DNA from: Streptomyces gelaticus
GTDB lineage: Bacteria; Actinomycetota; Actinomycetes; Streptomycetales; Streptomycetaceae
Direction: 5' to 3'
Length of the DNA stretch: 64,000 nt
Assembly: GCF_014649535.1 (NCBI RefSeq)
Contig: NZ_BMTF01000027.1
Coordinates: 28,983-92,982 of the forward strand
This document shows, piece after piece, positions 9,583-18,257 of this stretch. The notes below the pieces were generated by a model. The model ran no database searches. It was given only the letters and a program-made list of their open reading frames with translations, and was not told where the DNA came from. Positions within the stretch are counted from its first letter, which is position 1; every line of letters begins with the position of its first letter. The translations under genes were made by a program, and so were the position numbers.

Positions 9583-10473
9583 ATGACCAGCACCGACCGT
9601 CCCGTGATCGCCGCAGTCGACGGCTCGTCACACAGCCGCGAGGCACTCGACTGGGCCGCCCACGAAGCCGTACGACGGGGCCTCAGGCTGGCGATCGTGC
9701 ACGCCCGGACACCCGACCGCCGCGTCGGACAGGACACGCAGCAGCGCGAGGCGGAGGAGTTGCTCAACCAGTCCGTCCGCAGGGTGTCCGAGATCGCTCC
9801 GGAGTTGCAGACCTCGAAGCTGGCGCCGTTGGACTTCCCATCCGCGGCGCTCACCTCGCTCAGCCGTGACGCCTCCCTCGTGGTCCTCGGTTCGCGCGGT
9901 CTGGGCGGTTTCCGGTCCTTGCTGCTCGGCTCCAACAGCCTGGCGACCGCGTCGATGGCCGACTGCCCGGTGGTCGTGGTCCGCGGTGAGCCGTCGGGCG
10001 AGGACGCGACGGAGGCGCCGAAAACAGCGGAATCGGCGGGGACGGCGGAAACGCACACCGACATCGTCGCGGGCGTGGCCGCCGACGAGAGCAGTGAAGG
10101 GGTTCTCGAGTTCGCCTTCGAGACCACCGCGTCCCGGCCCGGTGCGCGGCTGCGGATCGTGCACGGCTGGACGATGTTCTCCTCGATCCTCTCCGGCGGC
10201 CCCGTCTTCGACCGGGACGCCGCGGCGCACTCGGCCGAACGGACCCTCGCTGAGCTCACCGCCGGTTGGCGGGAGAAGTATCCGCAGATCGAGGTCGTCA
10301 GGGAACCGGTCAGCGGCTCCGCCTCACGCACCCTGGTCACGGCGTCGGGGACCGCGGCGCTGACCGTGGTCGGGCGTCGCCGGGGCGGCGAGTCCCTCGG
10401 GCTCGGGCTCTCCCCCGTCGCACAGACCACACTCACGCACGCGCTCGGTCCGGTTGCCGTGGTGCCCTGCTGA
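9583..10473 (+). CDS. universal stress protein, tandem UspA domains
   Basis: 296 residues comprising two UspA folds. The first begins VIAAVDGSSHSREAL and ends with a nucleotide-binding loop of the G-x2-G-x9-G-S type (GSRGLGGFRSLLLGSNS) followed by CPVVVVRG. The second, from about residue 155, ends with GRRRGGESLGLGLSP and GPVAVVPC, a less canonical loop, so ATP binding may rest on the first domain. Such two-domain proteins are dormancy or stress proteins in mycobacteria and streptomycetes, often under hypoxia or redox control. The ATG follows a good GGAGG-type site (tggagggaattc). The gene stands alone, divergent from the winged-helix frame. Confidence 0.9.
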   Translation: MTSTDRPVIAAVDGSSHSREALDWAAHEAVRRGLRLAIVHARTPDRRVGQDTQQREAEELLNQSVRRVSEIAPELQTSKLAPLDFPSAALTSLSRDASLVVLGSRGLGGFRSLLLGSNSLATASMADCPVVVVRGEPSGEDATEAPKTAESAGTAETHTDIVAGVAADESSEGVLEFAFETTASRPGARLRIVHGWTMFSSILSGGPVFDRDAAAHSAERTLAELTAGWREKYPQIEVVREPVSGSASRTLVTASGTAALTVVGRRRGGESLGLGLSPVAQTTLTHALGPVAVVPC

Positions 10474-10541
10474 CTGCAGGGTCGCCCCGCCGTGCGTGCA
10501 CGCCTCTTGGCCTTGCACGCCGACGGGCGGACACTGACCCG

Positions 10542-11042
10542 ATGACGCAGCGCGTGGATCTCGCGACCGTGATGGACCGGCTGTCCATCGATGCAGTGAT
10601 CACCGGCTATGCGACGGCGGTGGACGACGGCGAATGGGCGGACTACCGTGCCCTGTTCACCACGGACGGCCGTGCCGACTACCGCGGCGCCGGTGGTGTG
10701 GAGGGGCCGGCGCACGAAGTCGCCCAGTGGTTGACGGAGACGATGCGGCACTTCCCCGTACGCCAGCATCTGATCGTCAACCGCCGCATCGACTTCCAGG
10801 AGCTGGACGGCTACCCGGGCGACCACGCCGAGGTGCGGGCCGACTATCTCAACCCGATGCGGCTGGAGAGCACCGCGGCGGGTGCGGAGGCACGGGGCAC
10901 CGCTCCGAACTTCATCGCCGGGGGACGGTACGTGTTCACACTGTCGCGTACGGACACCGGCTGGCGGATCCGTACGGTGAACGTCCACGAGAAGTGGCGC
11001 AGCACAGGAAACCTCTCGCCCCTGGACCGGTCCGCAAAGTGA
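10542..11042 (+). CDS. SnoaL-like / NTF2-fold protein
   Basis: 166 residues with the NTF2-like cone fold: an opening helix (AVITGYATAVDDGEWADYRALF), FTTDGRADYRG, then strands QHLIVNRRIDFQ and RYVFTLSRTDTGWRI. Proteins of this SnoaL_4 type are cyclases, isomerases or hydratases, or simply ligand binders; Tyr, Asp and Arg residues of the pocket are present but do not identify the substrate. Starting at the ATG at 10542 gives the usual family length. It lies 68 bases after the universal stress gene on the same strand. No neighbour suggests a pathway. Confidence 0.8.
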   Translation: MTQRVDLATVMDRLSIDAVITGYATAVDDGEWADYRALFTTDGRADYRGAGGVEGPAHEVAQWLTETMRHFPVRQHLIVNRRIDFQELDGYPGDHAEVRADYLNPMRLESTAAGAEARGTAPNFIAGGRYVFTLSRTDTGWRIRTVNVHEKWRSTGNLSPLDRSAK

Positions 11043-11154
11043 CTGCGGGCGGATCCGGTCCTCCGGTGCTTCCGCTCCCCCGCACCGGAGGAAGAACTGC
11101 AGAACGTGGCAGCAGGGGAGAGACTGCTCATCAGGCAGGACGAGGAGGCGCGGC

Positions 11155-12765
11155 ATGCGGATTCCGGCCGGTCGGAGCGAGCGGTGGGAGCGGATGCTGC
11201 GGTCCGGCCGGTGGCGCGGCTGTCTCGCACTGGTTGCGGGGGCGCTGCCCGCACTCGCGTTTCCGGCTCCGTCCCTGTGGTGGCTCGCCGGTGTCGGCCT
11301 GGTTCCGTGGCTGCTGCTCATCCGGTCCGCCGGCACGGGGCGCCGGGCAGCGCTGGAGGGCTGGCTCGGCGGCACCGGATACATGCTCGCGGTGCACAAC
11401 TGGCTGATGCCGAGCCTCCATGTCTTCATCGTGATCCTGGCGGCCCTGCTCGGTCTGCTGTGGGCTCCGTGGGGGCTGCTGGTGTTCCGGATGCTGGGCA
11501 GGTCCGTGTCCGCCGGGGCGGTCGCCGCTGCGGTCGTCGTGGTGCCCTGCGGCTGGCTGATGATCGAACTGGCCCGTTCCTGGCAGGCGCTCGGCGGTCC
11601 CTGGGGACTGCTCGGCGCGAGCCAGTGGCAGGTGGCTCCCGCGCTCCGCGTGGCGTCCGTGGGCGGGGTGTGGCTGGTGAGCTTCGTGGTGGTGGCGGTG
11701 AACACCGCCGTCGCTCTCCTCTTCGTGAGTGCGGCCACCCGCACGGTGGCCGCGGTGGGCATCGTGGTGTGCGCTCTGGCCGTGGGTGCGATGGCCGAGT
11801 GGGCGCCGCGGCCCGAGCAGTCGGGGGTGGCCAGGATCGCCGTCGTGCAGCCGGGTGTGTTCACGGGGGTCCACAGCGTCGAACGCCGACTCGCCCGGAG
11901 TGAGCAGCTGACCGGCGCGCTGGCCGGGCGCGATCTCGACCTGGTGGTGTGGGGCGAGAGCAGTGTGGGGATGGATCTGACGCGGCACCCGGACGTCACC
12001 GCACGCATCGCCGCCCTGTCTCGCCGGGTGGGCGCGGATGTGCTGGTCAATATGGACGCCAGGCAGACCGGCCGGTCGGGCCGGACGGGGATCTTCAAGT
12101 CGACGGTGCTGGTGGGTCCGGACGGGCTGACCGGGGACCGCTACGACAAGATGCGGCTGGTGCCTTTCGGCGAGTACATCCCGGCCCGGTCGGTGCTCGG
12201 CTGGGCCACGTCCGTGGGCCGGGCGGCCGGCGAGGACCGGTTGCGGGGCACCCGGCAGGTGACGATGTCGCTGCGGGGGGCCGAGGACGGGAAAGGATTG
12301 CGCATCGGGCCGCTGATCTGCTTCGAGTCCGCGTTCCCCGACATGAGCCGTCGGCTCACCCGGGACGGTGCGCAGCTGCTGGTCGCCCAGTCGTCCACCT
12401 CCACGTTCCAGCACAGCTGGGCACCCTTGCAGCATGCCTCGCTCGGGGCGCTGCGGGCCGCCGAGAACGGTCGCCCGATGGTGCATGCCACGCTCACCGG
12501 CGTCAGCACGGCGTACGGCCCCGGGGGCGAGCGGGTCGGTGCCCCACTCGGTACGGACAGGAGCGGGGCCGCGGTGTTCGACGTACCGCTGGCGACGGGC
12601 ACCACGCTCTATGTGCGGCTGGGCGACTGGCCGCTCCAGGGGGCGGCGGCGGTGCTGGCCCTGTTCTGCGCCTTCGAAGCGGTCCGGCCGCTGAGGCGGC
12701 GTGGCCGGAACGGGCCCGCCGGTGCCACCGCGGTCGCCGAGCCGCCCGCCCGCTCCGCGCCATGA
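11155..12765 (+). CDS. lnt: apolipoprotein N-acyltransferase
   Basis: 536 residues: six or so N-terminal membrane helices, then a nitrilase-type carbon-nitrogen hydrolase domain facing outward. The catalytic triad is visible as Glu268 (VVWGESS), Lys332 (YDKMRLVPFGEY) and Cys389 (PLICFESAFPD). The enzyme transfers an acyl chain from phospholipid to the amino group of the lipidated N-terminal cysteine of lipoproteins, which completes lipoprotein maturation. A strong GAGGAGG site precedes the ATG. Streptomyces species often have two Lnt homologues; which one this is cannot be told. A final hydrophobic helix near residue 490 is normal for the family. Confidence 0.92.
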   Translation: MRIPAGRSERWERMLRSGRWRGCLALVAGALPALAFPAPSLWWLAGVGLVPWLLLIRSAGTGRRAALEGWLGGTGYMLAVHNWLMPSLHVFIVILAALLGLLWAPWGLLVFRMLGRSVSAGAVAAAVVVVPCGWLMIELARSWQALGGPWGLLGASQWQVAPALRVASVGGVWLVSFVVVAVNTAVALLFVSAATRTVAAVGIVVCALAVGAMAEWAPRPEQSGVARIAVVQPGVFTGVHSVERRLARSEQLTGALAGRDLDLVVWGESSVGMDLTRHPDVTARIAALSRRVGADVLVNMDARQTGRSGRTGIFKSTVLVGPDGLTGDRYDKMRLVPFGEYIPARSVLGWATSVGRAAGEDRLRGTRQVTMSLRGAEDGKGLRIGPLICFESAFPDMSRRLTRDGAQLLVAQSSTSTFQHSWAPLQHASLGALRAAENGRPMVHATLTGVSTAYGPGGERVGAPLGTDRSGAAVFDVPLATGTTLYVRLGDWPLQGAAAVLALFCAFEAVRPLRRRGRNGPAGATAVAEPPARSAP

Positions 12766-12824
12766 GCCGGGAACGGCCCACCCTGTCCCTTGTGCCCGGC
12801 CCTGCCGGATGACGCAGGACAGGC

Positions 12825-13172
12825 CTACGGGGGGCCGTTCACCGAGACGATGCGCCCCTGTGCGTCGACGGTGAGCGAGACTCGCTCGACCTTGTTGGTC
12901 ACGGCCAGCACCAGCCACACGGCGCCCCAGAGGAAGCAGGTGAACACCGTCAGGAGGGCGTGCAGCACATGGTTCAACGGGTTCCCCCGGACCATGACGA
13001 CCTGGGTCTCGGAACGCGATTCCACACGCCAGCCGCTCGCGATCCGCTGGTTGACCGCCCAGTCGAGGATCAGGCCGCGCTGCATCTCGTCGGGCGGCCG
13101 CCCGTCGGCGGAGTAGTAGCCCGGCGGCGGCTGGAGCGCTCCCCAGCCCCTTGGCTCGTCGTGAGGTCTCAC
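12825..13172 (-). CDS. hypothetical protein with one membrane segment
   Basis: 115 residues. The first half is polar, with a Trp-rich and Tyr-rich region (GYYSADGRPP) and a strand-like part (RIASGWRVESRSETQVVMVRG). A hydrophobic stretch near residues 68-92 (HALLTVFTCFLWGAVWLVLAV) should span the membrane, and the tail is ERVSLTVDAQGRI. Similar short proteins are common in Streptomyces without a function. The GTG start at 13172 is preceded by GAGGTGA. It converges on lnt, 59 bases apart. Confidence 0.7.
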   Translation of the reverse strand: MRPHDEPRGWGALQPPPGYYSADGRPPDEMQRGLILDWAVNQRIASGWRVESRSETQVVMVRGNPLNHVLHALLTVFTCFLWGAVWLVLAVTNKVERVSLTVDAQGRIVSVNGPP

Positions 13173-13378
13173 GAGGTCACCTCCACGGGCCGGTGGTCCA
13201 TCACCTCAGCCTGCATCGGAGCCCGGTCCGACGCATCCGGAGGCTCGTCGGCCGCAGGTCCGGCGGCCACGAAGCGTGTCCAGGACGTCGGCGCCTGCCT
13301 ACTGGGACGAGGAAGCCCTCGGCCTGGCCCTGCCCAACGGCGTTTCGCCCCACAAGAGATCAACTGCGGGACACGGCC

Positions 13379-14278
13379 CTAAACACAGTCCAGGTCGCGC
13401 AGGATGCGTTCGCAGAGTTCGTGGGTCCGCAGGGCGTCTTCGGCGTTCAGCAGTTTTCCGGCGCGTACGTCGTCCAGGAACGACAGCACGCCCTGCTCGA
13501 TGCCGCGCTGACGGGCCACCGGCACCCAGTCGCCGCGCCGCCGCGTGGTCGGCTGCCCCTTGTGGTCGATCACCTCGGCGAGGTTGACGACCTCGCGCTT
13601 GGAGTCCTGGCCGGAGACCTCCAGCCGTTCCTCGGTCGAGCCGCTGAGCCGGTTCATCGTGCCGATGGCGGTGAATCCGTCGCCGGACAGCTGCAGCACC
13701 ACGTGGTGCATCAGGCCGTCGCGGATCCTGGCCTGTACGGCGGTGTGCTCGACCGGCCCCGGCACCAGGAAGCGGAGAGTGTCGACGACATGGATGAAGT
13801 CGTCGAGCACCAGGGTGCGTGGATCCTCCGGCATGCCGACCCGGTTCTTCTGCATGAGGATCAGCTCGCGCGGGTGCTCGGCGCACTGGGCGTAGCCGGG
13901 CGCGACCCGGCGGTTGAAGCCGACGGCGAGGCTCGTTCCGCGTTCCTCGGCGAGGGTCACCAGCCGCTGGGAGTCGGCGAGTTCGTAGGCCAGCGGCTTG
14001 TCGACGAAGGTAGCGACGCCCGCCTCCAGCAGCCGGGCCACGATCTCCGGATGCACCGCCGTCGGGGCGTGGACGAACGCGGCGTCCAGCCCCTGGGCGA
14101 TCAGCGATTCGAGGTCGGTGTGGCACTGCGCGGCCGGGATCCGATGGGCCGCGGCGACCGCGGCCAGGGTGGCGGGGGTGCGGGTCTGCAGATGCAGTTC
14201 GAGCCCGGGCAGGGAGGTCAGAACCGGCAGATACGCCTTCTGCGCGATGTCGCCGAGTCCGATGCAGCCGACCTTCAC
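13379..14278 (-). CDS. Gfo/Idh/MocA-family oxidoreductase
   Basis: About 299 residues. The N-terminal Rossmann fold opens with VKVGCIGLGDIAQKAYLP and is followed by the family motif FVDKPLAYELADSQRL around residue 95, where the Lys of D-K-P is catalytic. The C-terminal alpha/beta domain follows. Members reduce or oxidise sugars, inositols or related compounds with NAD(P). The GTG start at 14278 is supported by a GGGAGA ribosome-binding site; an upstream ATG would add 20 unconserved residues. It lies 13 bases downstream of the FAD monooxygenase gene, so the pair is very likely one operon under the TetR regulator. Confidence 0.87.
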   Translation of the reverse strand: MKVGCIGLGDIAQKAYLPVLTSLPGLELHLQTRTPATLAAVAAAHRIPAAQCHTDLESLIAQGLDAAFVHAPTAVHPEIVARLLEAGVATFVDKPLAYELADSQRLVTLAEERGTSLAVGFNRRVAPGYAQCAEHPRELILMQKNRVGMPEDPRTLVLDDFIHVVDTLRFLVPGPVEHTAVQARIRDGLMHHVVLQLSGDGFTAIGTMNRLSGSTEERLEVSGQDSKREVVNLAEVIDHKGQPTTRRRGDWVPVARQRGIEQGVLSFLDDVRAGKLLNAEDALRTHELCERILRDLDCV

Positions 14279-14291
14279 AGGGGTCTCCCTC

Positions 14292-15509
14292 TCACTCGGC
14301 GCCCGTCGGCGCGGTGTTCGCCTGGCGAGGGGCAGCATACGTGTGTCGCGGTGGCGTCCAGTCGGCTGTCCCGTCGAAGGTGCGCAGGACGAGGCCGGGC
14401 CCGAAACGCGAGACCGCGAACACCAGCGCGTCGCGCAACGCCACGGCGGGAGCGCTGGTCAGACGCACCAGACGCGAAGCGCGGGCGGCCTTGCGGACGA
14501 TGGCCGATGTGCGGGGCAACCGGTCGGCGGTGTACGCCGCCACCCCGGCGCCGAGGTCACCGCCGGGCGCCAGATGGTGGGCGAGCACGATCGCGTCCTC
14601 GATGGCTTGATTGCCTCCCTGGCCGAGGGACGGCGCCATCGCGTGCGCGGAGTCACCGACGAGGACGGTGCGTCCCCGGTGGAAGGACGGCAGCGGATCG
14701 ATCAGGTGGTAGACGTCGTTGCGGAGCACCTGGCCGGGATCGGCGGCGGCGATGACCGATGGGATCGGTTCGTGCCAGTCGCCGAACCGGCGCATCAGTT
14801 CCGCCTTCTCGTTGTCGGCGGCGCGTGTCCCAGCAGGCGTGAATGCGGCCCCGTAGGCGTAGCTCCGGCCGTCCTTGAGCGGTTGGGTGCCCCAGAGGGC
14901 GCCGCGCCCCCACGTCTCGTGCGGGGCGAAGGGCCGCTCGGGCGCGGGGACGACGATGCGCCACGTGGTGAATCCGGCGTACGAGGGGCCGGGGTGGTCC
15001 GGGAAGAGTGCGCTTCGTACCGCGGAGTTCACGCCGTCGGCACCGACGACGAGGTCGGCCTCGATGCTCCCGGCCGCCGTCCCGACCACGGCGGGCGCAC
15101 CGCCCGCCGTCCCCGGGTCCAGCAGCTCCGCGGGGGTGCCGGTCCGGACGGCGCCCTCGGGCAGCCGGGCCACGAGCCGGTCGACGAAGGTGGCGCGGTG
15201 CAGCAGGACCATCGGGCCACCGAACCGCTCGGCCGCGGCAGCGCTGTCCGTACGGGAGAGCCAGCGGCCGCCGGGGGCCCGCATCCCGCCCTCGCCCTGC
15301 CAGGCGGCGAGGGCCCTGATCTCGTCGCCCATGCCGATGACATCCAGGGCGCGCTGGGAGTTGGGGGCGAGGGCGATGCCGGCTCCGACAGGTTCCAGTG
15401 AGGCCGCGCGCTCCAGAACGGTGACCCGCCAGCCGCAGCCGTGCAGGGCCACCGCCGCGGTGAGGCCGCCGATTCCGCTGCCGATCACGACGGCGTGGGG
15501 TTTGTCCAT
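14292..15509 (-). CDS. FAD-dependent aromatic-type monooxygenase
   Basis: 405 residues of the PHBH/UbiH-like class A flavin monooxygenases. The FAD dinucleotide fold reads VVIGSGIGGLTAAVAL, the second FAD contact is DLVVGADGVNSAVR near residue 150, and the third is VLVGDSAHAMAPSLGQGGNQA near residue 275. The enzyme should hydroxylate an aromatic or similar substrate with NAD(P)H and oxygen. It faces a TetR gene across a 145-base gap with two palindromic operators and is probably induced when the TetR ligand is present. The oxidoreductase gene follows. The ATG at 15509 gives the usual family start. Confidence 0.9.
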   Translation of the reverse strand: MDKPHAVVIGSGIGGLTAAVALHGCGWRVTVLERAASLEPVGAGIALAPNSQRALDVIGMGDEIRALAAWQGEGGMRAPGGRWLSRTDSAAAAERFGGPMVLLHRATFVDRLVARLPEGAVRTGTPAELLDPGTAGGAPAVVGTAAGSIEADLVVGADGVNSAVRSALFPDHPGPSYAGFTTWRIVVPAPERPFAPHETWGRGALWGTQPLKDGRSYAYGAAFTPAGTRAADNEKAELMRRFGDWHEPIPSVIAAADPGQVLRNDVYHLIDPLPSFHRGRTVLVGDSAHAMAPSLGQGGNQAIEDAIVLAHHLAPGGDLGAGVAAYTADRLPRTSAIVRKAARASRLVRLTSAPAVALRDALVFAVSRFGPGLVLRTFDGTADWTPPRHTYAAPRQANTAPTGAE

Positions 15510-15592
15510 GACTCCTCGACTCCTTCTCGCATGCACACGTCCACACATCCGCGCAGACACGCATCCACGCAGACACGCATGAGCCCACCGGA

Positions 15593-15634
15593 ACTACATC
15601 CGTAGTGACGGATTCACCGTACTACGGATGTAGT
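15593..15634. promoter_or_regulatory. paired palindromic operators between the monooxygenase and tetR
   Basis: Two copies of the 14-base palindromic pattern ACTAC-N4-GTAGT lie at 15593-15606 and 15621-15634, 28 bases centre to centre. The whole is also a perfect inverted repeat: 17 bases GGAACTACATCCGTAGT (15590-15606) return reversed at 15621-15637. This is the layout expected for TetR-family dimers binding twice to control both divergent promoters. The second site ends 21 bases before the tetR start codon, consistent with autorepression. Confidence 0.8.
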
Positions 15635-15654
15635 TCCAAAGGTAGGTTGGCCCC

Positions 15655-16287
15655 ATGGCAACACGTACCACTGGTACCTCCCGGGCCGATCTCATCGCCG
15701 ACACCGCCCTCGCGCTCCTCGCCGAACGCGGGATGCGCGGGCTCACCCACCGCGCGGTGGACGAGCGCGCCGGACTCCCGCAGGGCTCGACGTCCAACTA
15801 CGCACGCACCCGGCAGTCCCTGCTGGAAGCGGCGGTACGAAGGCTGGCCGAACGCGAGACCCGGGCGCTCGCCCCTGGTGAACTCCCGGCCCCGGGCGCC
15901 GCTCCGGACAGCGGTCCCGCCGACGGGGCGAAGGCACTGGTCGCCGGTCTCGCGCTGGCGCTGCATCGCTATCTCACCCGCCACCGCGAGCTGCTCGTCT
16001 GCCGCTACGAGCTCGCGCTGGAGGCCACTCGGCGTCCGGAGCTGCGGGAGTTCTTCGACGCGACGGGGCGGCAGTTCCGCGAGCCGCTCACGGCGCTGAT
16101 GACGGCTGCCGGATCGACCGAGCCGGAACGGCACACCCTGTCCCTGGTGGCCTGGTGCGAAGGGCTGATGTTCTCGTGCGCCGCGGGGTCGTACAGCCGC
16201 TCCGTCCCGAGCGAGGAGGAATTGCGCACCGGCTTCGCCGAACTGCTGCGCGGGATGCTGGGGCCCGAGTGGGCGGTGCCGCGCTGA
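15655..16287 (+). CDS. TetR-family transcriptional regulator
   Basis: 210 residues. The N-terminal DNA-binding domain comprises RADLIADTALALLAERGMRG, the recognition region LTHRAVDERAGLPQGSTSNYA, and ARTRQSLLEAAV, typical of TetR proteins. The C-terminal ligand-binding helical domain follows with no recognised ligand signature. It is divergent from the FAD monooxygenase and oxidoreductase operon, with twin palindromes in the gap, and most probably represses both sides. No other gene nearby looks like a target. The ATG at 15655 follows the weak site GGTAGG. Confidence 0.9.
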   Translation: MATRTTGTSRADLIADTALALLAERGMRGLTHRAVDERAGLPQGSTSNYARTRQSLLEAAVRRLAERETRALAPGELPAPGAAPDSGPADGAKALVAGLALALHRYLTRHRELLVCRYELALEATRRPELREFFDATGRQFREPLTALMTAAGSTEPERHTLSLVAWCEGLMFSCAAGSYSRSVPSEEELRTGFAELLRGMLGPEWAVPR

Positions 16288-16360
16288 CCGGCGTCACCCG
16301 TGCGGGCCAATCACGGCCGCCCGGCGCACCGGAGCCCGGTTCGCACCGCAGAGTGATCAG

Positions 16361-16816
16361 GTGCAACGAACCAGAATCACCGTGAGCCTCCTGGTCGGCA
16401 TGGCCGTAACGACGCTGTCCGGTTGTGTGTCCGTGGAGCCGCGAGCGGACGTTCCGTCGCGGCCCCGGGCCAGTGGGCCCGTCCAGGACCTGACACCGCA
16501 GGTCGTACTGCCTCCCGTCCACGACTCCCTGGACGCCGTGCCGGACCCCGAGCCGTCCGCCTCCGCGTCCCGCCCCGCGCACGGCGCACCGCCGCCCGAC
16601 ACCCGCCGCGCCGCGCCGCGCGCCCCGCGGCAGCAGTGGCGCCCGGGTGTCGCGCGGCCCCGGCCGCACCGTGCCCCGCCCGCCGTGACCGCACCCGCCC
16701 CGGGCCCGCCGGCCCCGGTCGCCGGCACGGACGTCTGCGCGCTGGGACGGGGCTACGGGCACTGGCCCGCAGGCAGCCCTCAATCCCGGATCTGCGACGA
16801 CACCTACGGTCACTGA
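16361..16816 (+). CDS. Pro/Arg-rich putative lipoprotein
   Basis: 151 residues starting at a GTG. A short basic N-terminus, a hydrophobic stretch and a lipobox LSGC at residues 18-21 predict lipid attachment at that Cys. The mature part is low-complexity, rich in Pro, Arg and Ala (RRAAPRAPRQQWRPGVARPRP), and ends in a short structured-looking motif (VCALGRGYGHWPAGSPQSRIC) with two Cys. Such tails suggest a wall-facing anchored protein that reaches through peptidoglycan, as inference. It ends 22 bases before a strong bidirectional hairpin. Confidence 0.7.
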   Translation: MQRTRITVSLLVGMAVTTLSGCVSVEPRADVPSRPRASGPVQDLTPQVVLPPVHDSLDAVPDPEPSASASRPAHGAPPPDTRRAAPRAPRQQWRPGVARPRPHRAPPAVTAPAPGPPAPVAGTDVCALGRGYGHWPAGSPQSRICDDTYGH

Positions 16817-16838
16817 GTCCGCGGCGGGCAGAAGGAGC

Positions 16839-16867
16839 AGTGGCCCGTCCACCGCGGACGGGCCACT
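16839..16867. terminator. bidirectional terminator hairpin
   Basis: AGTGGCCCGTCC at 16839-16850 and GGACGGGCCACT at 16856-16867 make a perfect 12-bp stem with a 5-base loop (ACCGC). It sits exactly between two convergent genes (stops at 16816 and 16869) and so can end both transcripts. Confidence 0.85.
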
Positions 16868-16868
16868 C

Positions 16869-17354
16869 TCACAGCTCGTGCAGCCGGAGCTCCAGCCGCG
16901 CGATCGCCGCGCGCACCCCTCCCCCGTATCCGTCGTCCGCCCCGTCGTCCGCAAGCACGCCGGAGGTGGCGCGGGCCCGGCCCAGATGGAACCGCGCCGC
17001 CTCGGGATGCCGGAGCTTCATGTAGTCCGCCGCGAGATTGAGATGCAGCAAGGGGTAGAACGCCAGCACCGCCGGCGCGTCGGGATGCTGCGTCGCCCGC
17101 TCGTCGGTCAGTCCGTCGGCGGCGGTCAACGCCCGCAGGTCCCAGGCCAGTTCATCACCGGCGTCGTCCTGGGTGTCGGCCATGTAGTGGGCGAGGGTGC
17201 ACCGGTGCAGGGCTGCTCCGTCCTCGCCGATCTCCGACCAGAGCTCGCCGAAACGATTGCGGGCCTCTTCCCGGTCACCGCCGTGCAGCAGCATGACCGC
17301 CTGGCCGATCCTGGTCATGACCGCGTCCGCGGACGCCTCCCGCTGCTCCGTCAC
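16869..17354 (-). CDS. TPR-like helical hypothetical protein
   Basis: 161 residues, all helical in appearance: AVMTRIGQAVMLLHGGDREEARNRF, then LHRCTLAHYMADTQ and LLHLNLAADYMKLRHPEAARFHLGRA. The repeated pattern of small and large hydrophobics at about 34-residue spacing resembles degenerate tetratricopeptide repeats. No catalytic motif or export signal is seen. Homologues that I recall in Streptomyces are simply labelled hypothetical. It probably mediates protein contact. It shares the hairpin at 16839-16867 with the convergent lipoprotein gene. Confidence 0.7.
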   Translation of the reverse strand: MTEQREASADAVMTRIGQAVMLLHGGDREEARNRFGELWSEIGEDGAALHRCTLAHYMADTQDDAGDELAWDLRALTAADGLTDERATQHPDAPAVLAFYPLLHLNLAADYMKLRHPEAARFHLGRARATSGVLADDGADDGYGGGVRAAIARLELRLHEL

Positions 17355-17487
17355 TGCGACCTCCCTGCGCGCTCGTCCCCCGTTTCGCGTTCGACGCTAG
17401 CGGCAGCGGCGGTCAATCCCGCTGAGGCTCGGGCGGGCGTCCCCGGCCGGACGTCGGACCCGCCGCCGACCGGGGCAAAACCGCCGG

Positions 17488-18171
17488 TCAGCCCAGGTCG
17501 GGGATGCGCCAGTCGATGGCCTCATGCCCCTGCGCGGCCACCGCCGCGTTGATCTGCCTGAAAGGACTGGAGCCGAAGAACTTCTTGGCCGACAACGGCG
17601 ACGGGTGTGCCCCCTTCACCACCACGTGGCGCGCCTCGTCGATCAGCGGAAGCTTCTTCTGGGCGTAGTTGCCCCAGAGTACGAAGACCGCCGGGTCGGG
17701 CCGCGAGGCGACGGCGCGGATCACGGCGTCGGTGAACTTCTCCCATCCCTTGCCCTTGTGCGAATTGGCCTCGCCCGCGCGCACCGTCAGCACGGCGTTG
17801 AGCAGGAGCACCCCCTGCTCGGCCCACGGCATCAGATATCCGTTGTCCGGGACCGGCAGGCCGAGCTCCTCCTTCATCTCCTTGTAGATGTTCCGCAGGG
17901 ACGGCGGCGTCTTCACGCCCGGCCGCACGGAGAAGCACAGCCCGTGCCCCTGCCCCTCCCCGTGGTACGGGTCCTGGCCGAGAACGAGGACCTTCACCTT
18001 GTCGTAGGGCGTGGCGTCCAGGGCTGCGAACACCTGGTCGCGCGGGGGGTAGACCGGCCCCTTGGCCCGCTCCTCCTCGACGAACTCGGTGAGCTCCTTG
18101 AAGTACGGCTTCTGCAGCTCTTCGCCGAGGACGCCGCGCCAGGACTCGGGCAGCAGGTCGGTGTCGGTCAC
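17488..18171 (-). CDS. ung: uracil-DNA glycosylase, family 1
   Basis: 227 residues, the usual length. The water-activating loop GQDPYH is at residues 65-70 (catalytic Asp67), and the Leu-intercalation loop HPSPLS starts at His189. The uracil-recognition part (FVLWGNYAQKK, Asn) lies between. The enzyme removes uracil from DNA to begin base-excision repair. Streptomyces commonly carry two ung genes; this is one full, normal copy. It stands between a TPR-like gene and a peptide-binding lipoprotein gene, all minus strand, without evident functional linkage. Confidence 0.96.
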   Translation of the reverse strand: MTDTDLLPESWRGVLGEELQKPYFKELTEFVEEERAKGPVYPPRDQVFAALDATPYDKVKVLVLGQDPYHGEGQGHGLCFSVRPGVKTPPSLRNIYKEMKEELGLPVPDNGYLMPWAEQGVLLLNAVLTVRAGEANSHKGKGWEKFTDAVIRAVASRPDPAVFVLWGNYAQKKLPLIDEARHVVVKGAHPSPLSAKKFFGSSPFRQINAAVAAQGHEAIDWRIPDLG

Positions 18172-18257
18172 TTCAACAACCTCCGGTAAGCAATCAGCTT
18201 TTCACCCGAGAACCTACCGGGAGCCACTGACAACGCGCCCTGTCAGCCCGTCCCGGC

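Noticed and set aside
9378..12098. A 906-codon minus-strand frame opposite the stress protein, SnoaL-like and lnt genes
   Set aside because: Three well-defined genes occupy the other strand; the product has no recognisable pattern.
13169..13363. 64-codon minus-strand frame between the hypothetical gene and the oxidoreductase
   Set aside because: Composition is typical of GC-driven noise, with no homologous pattern or binding site.
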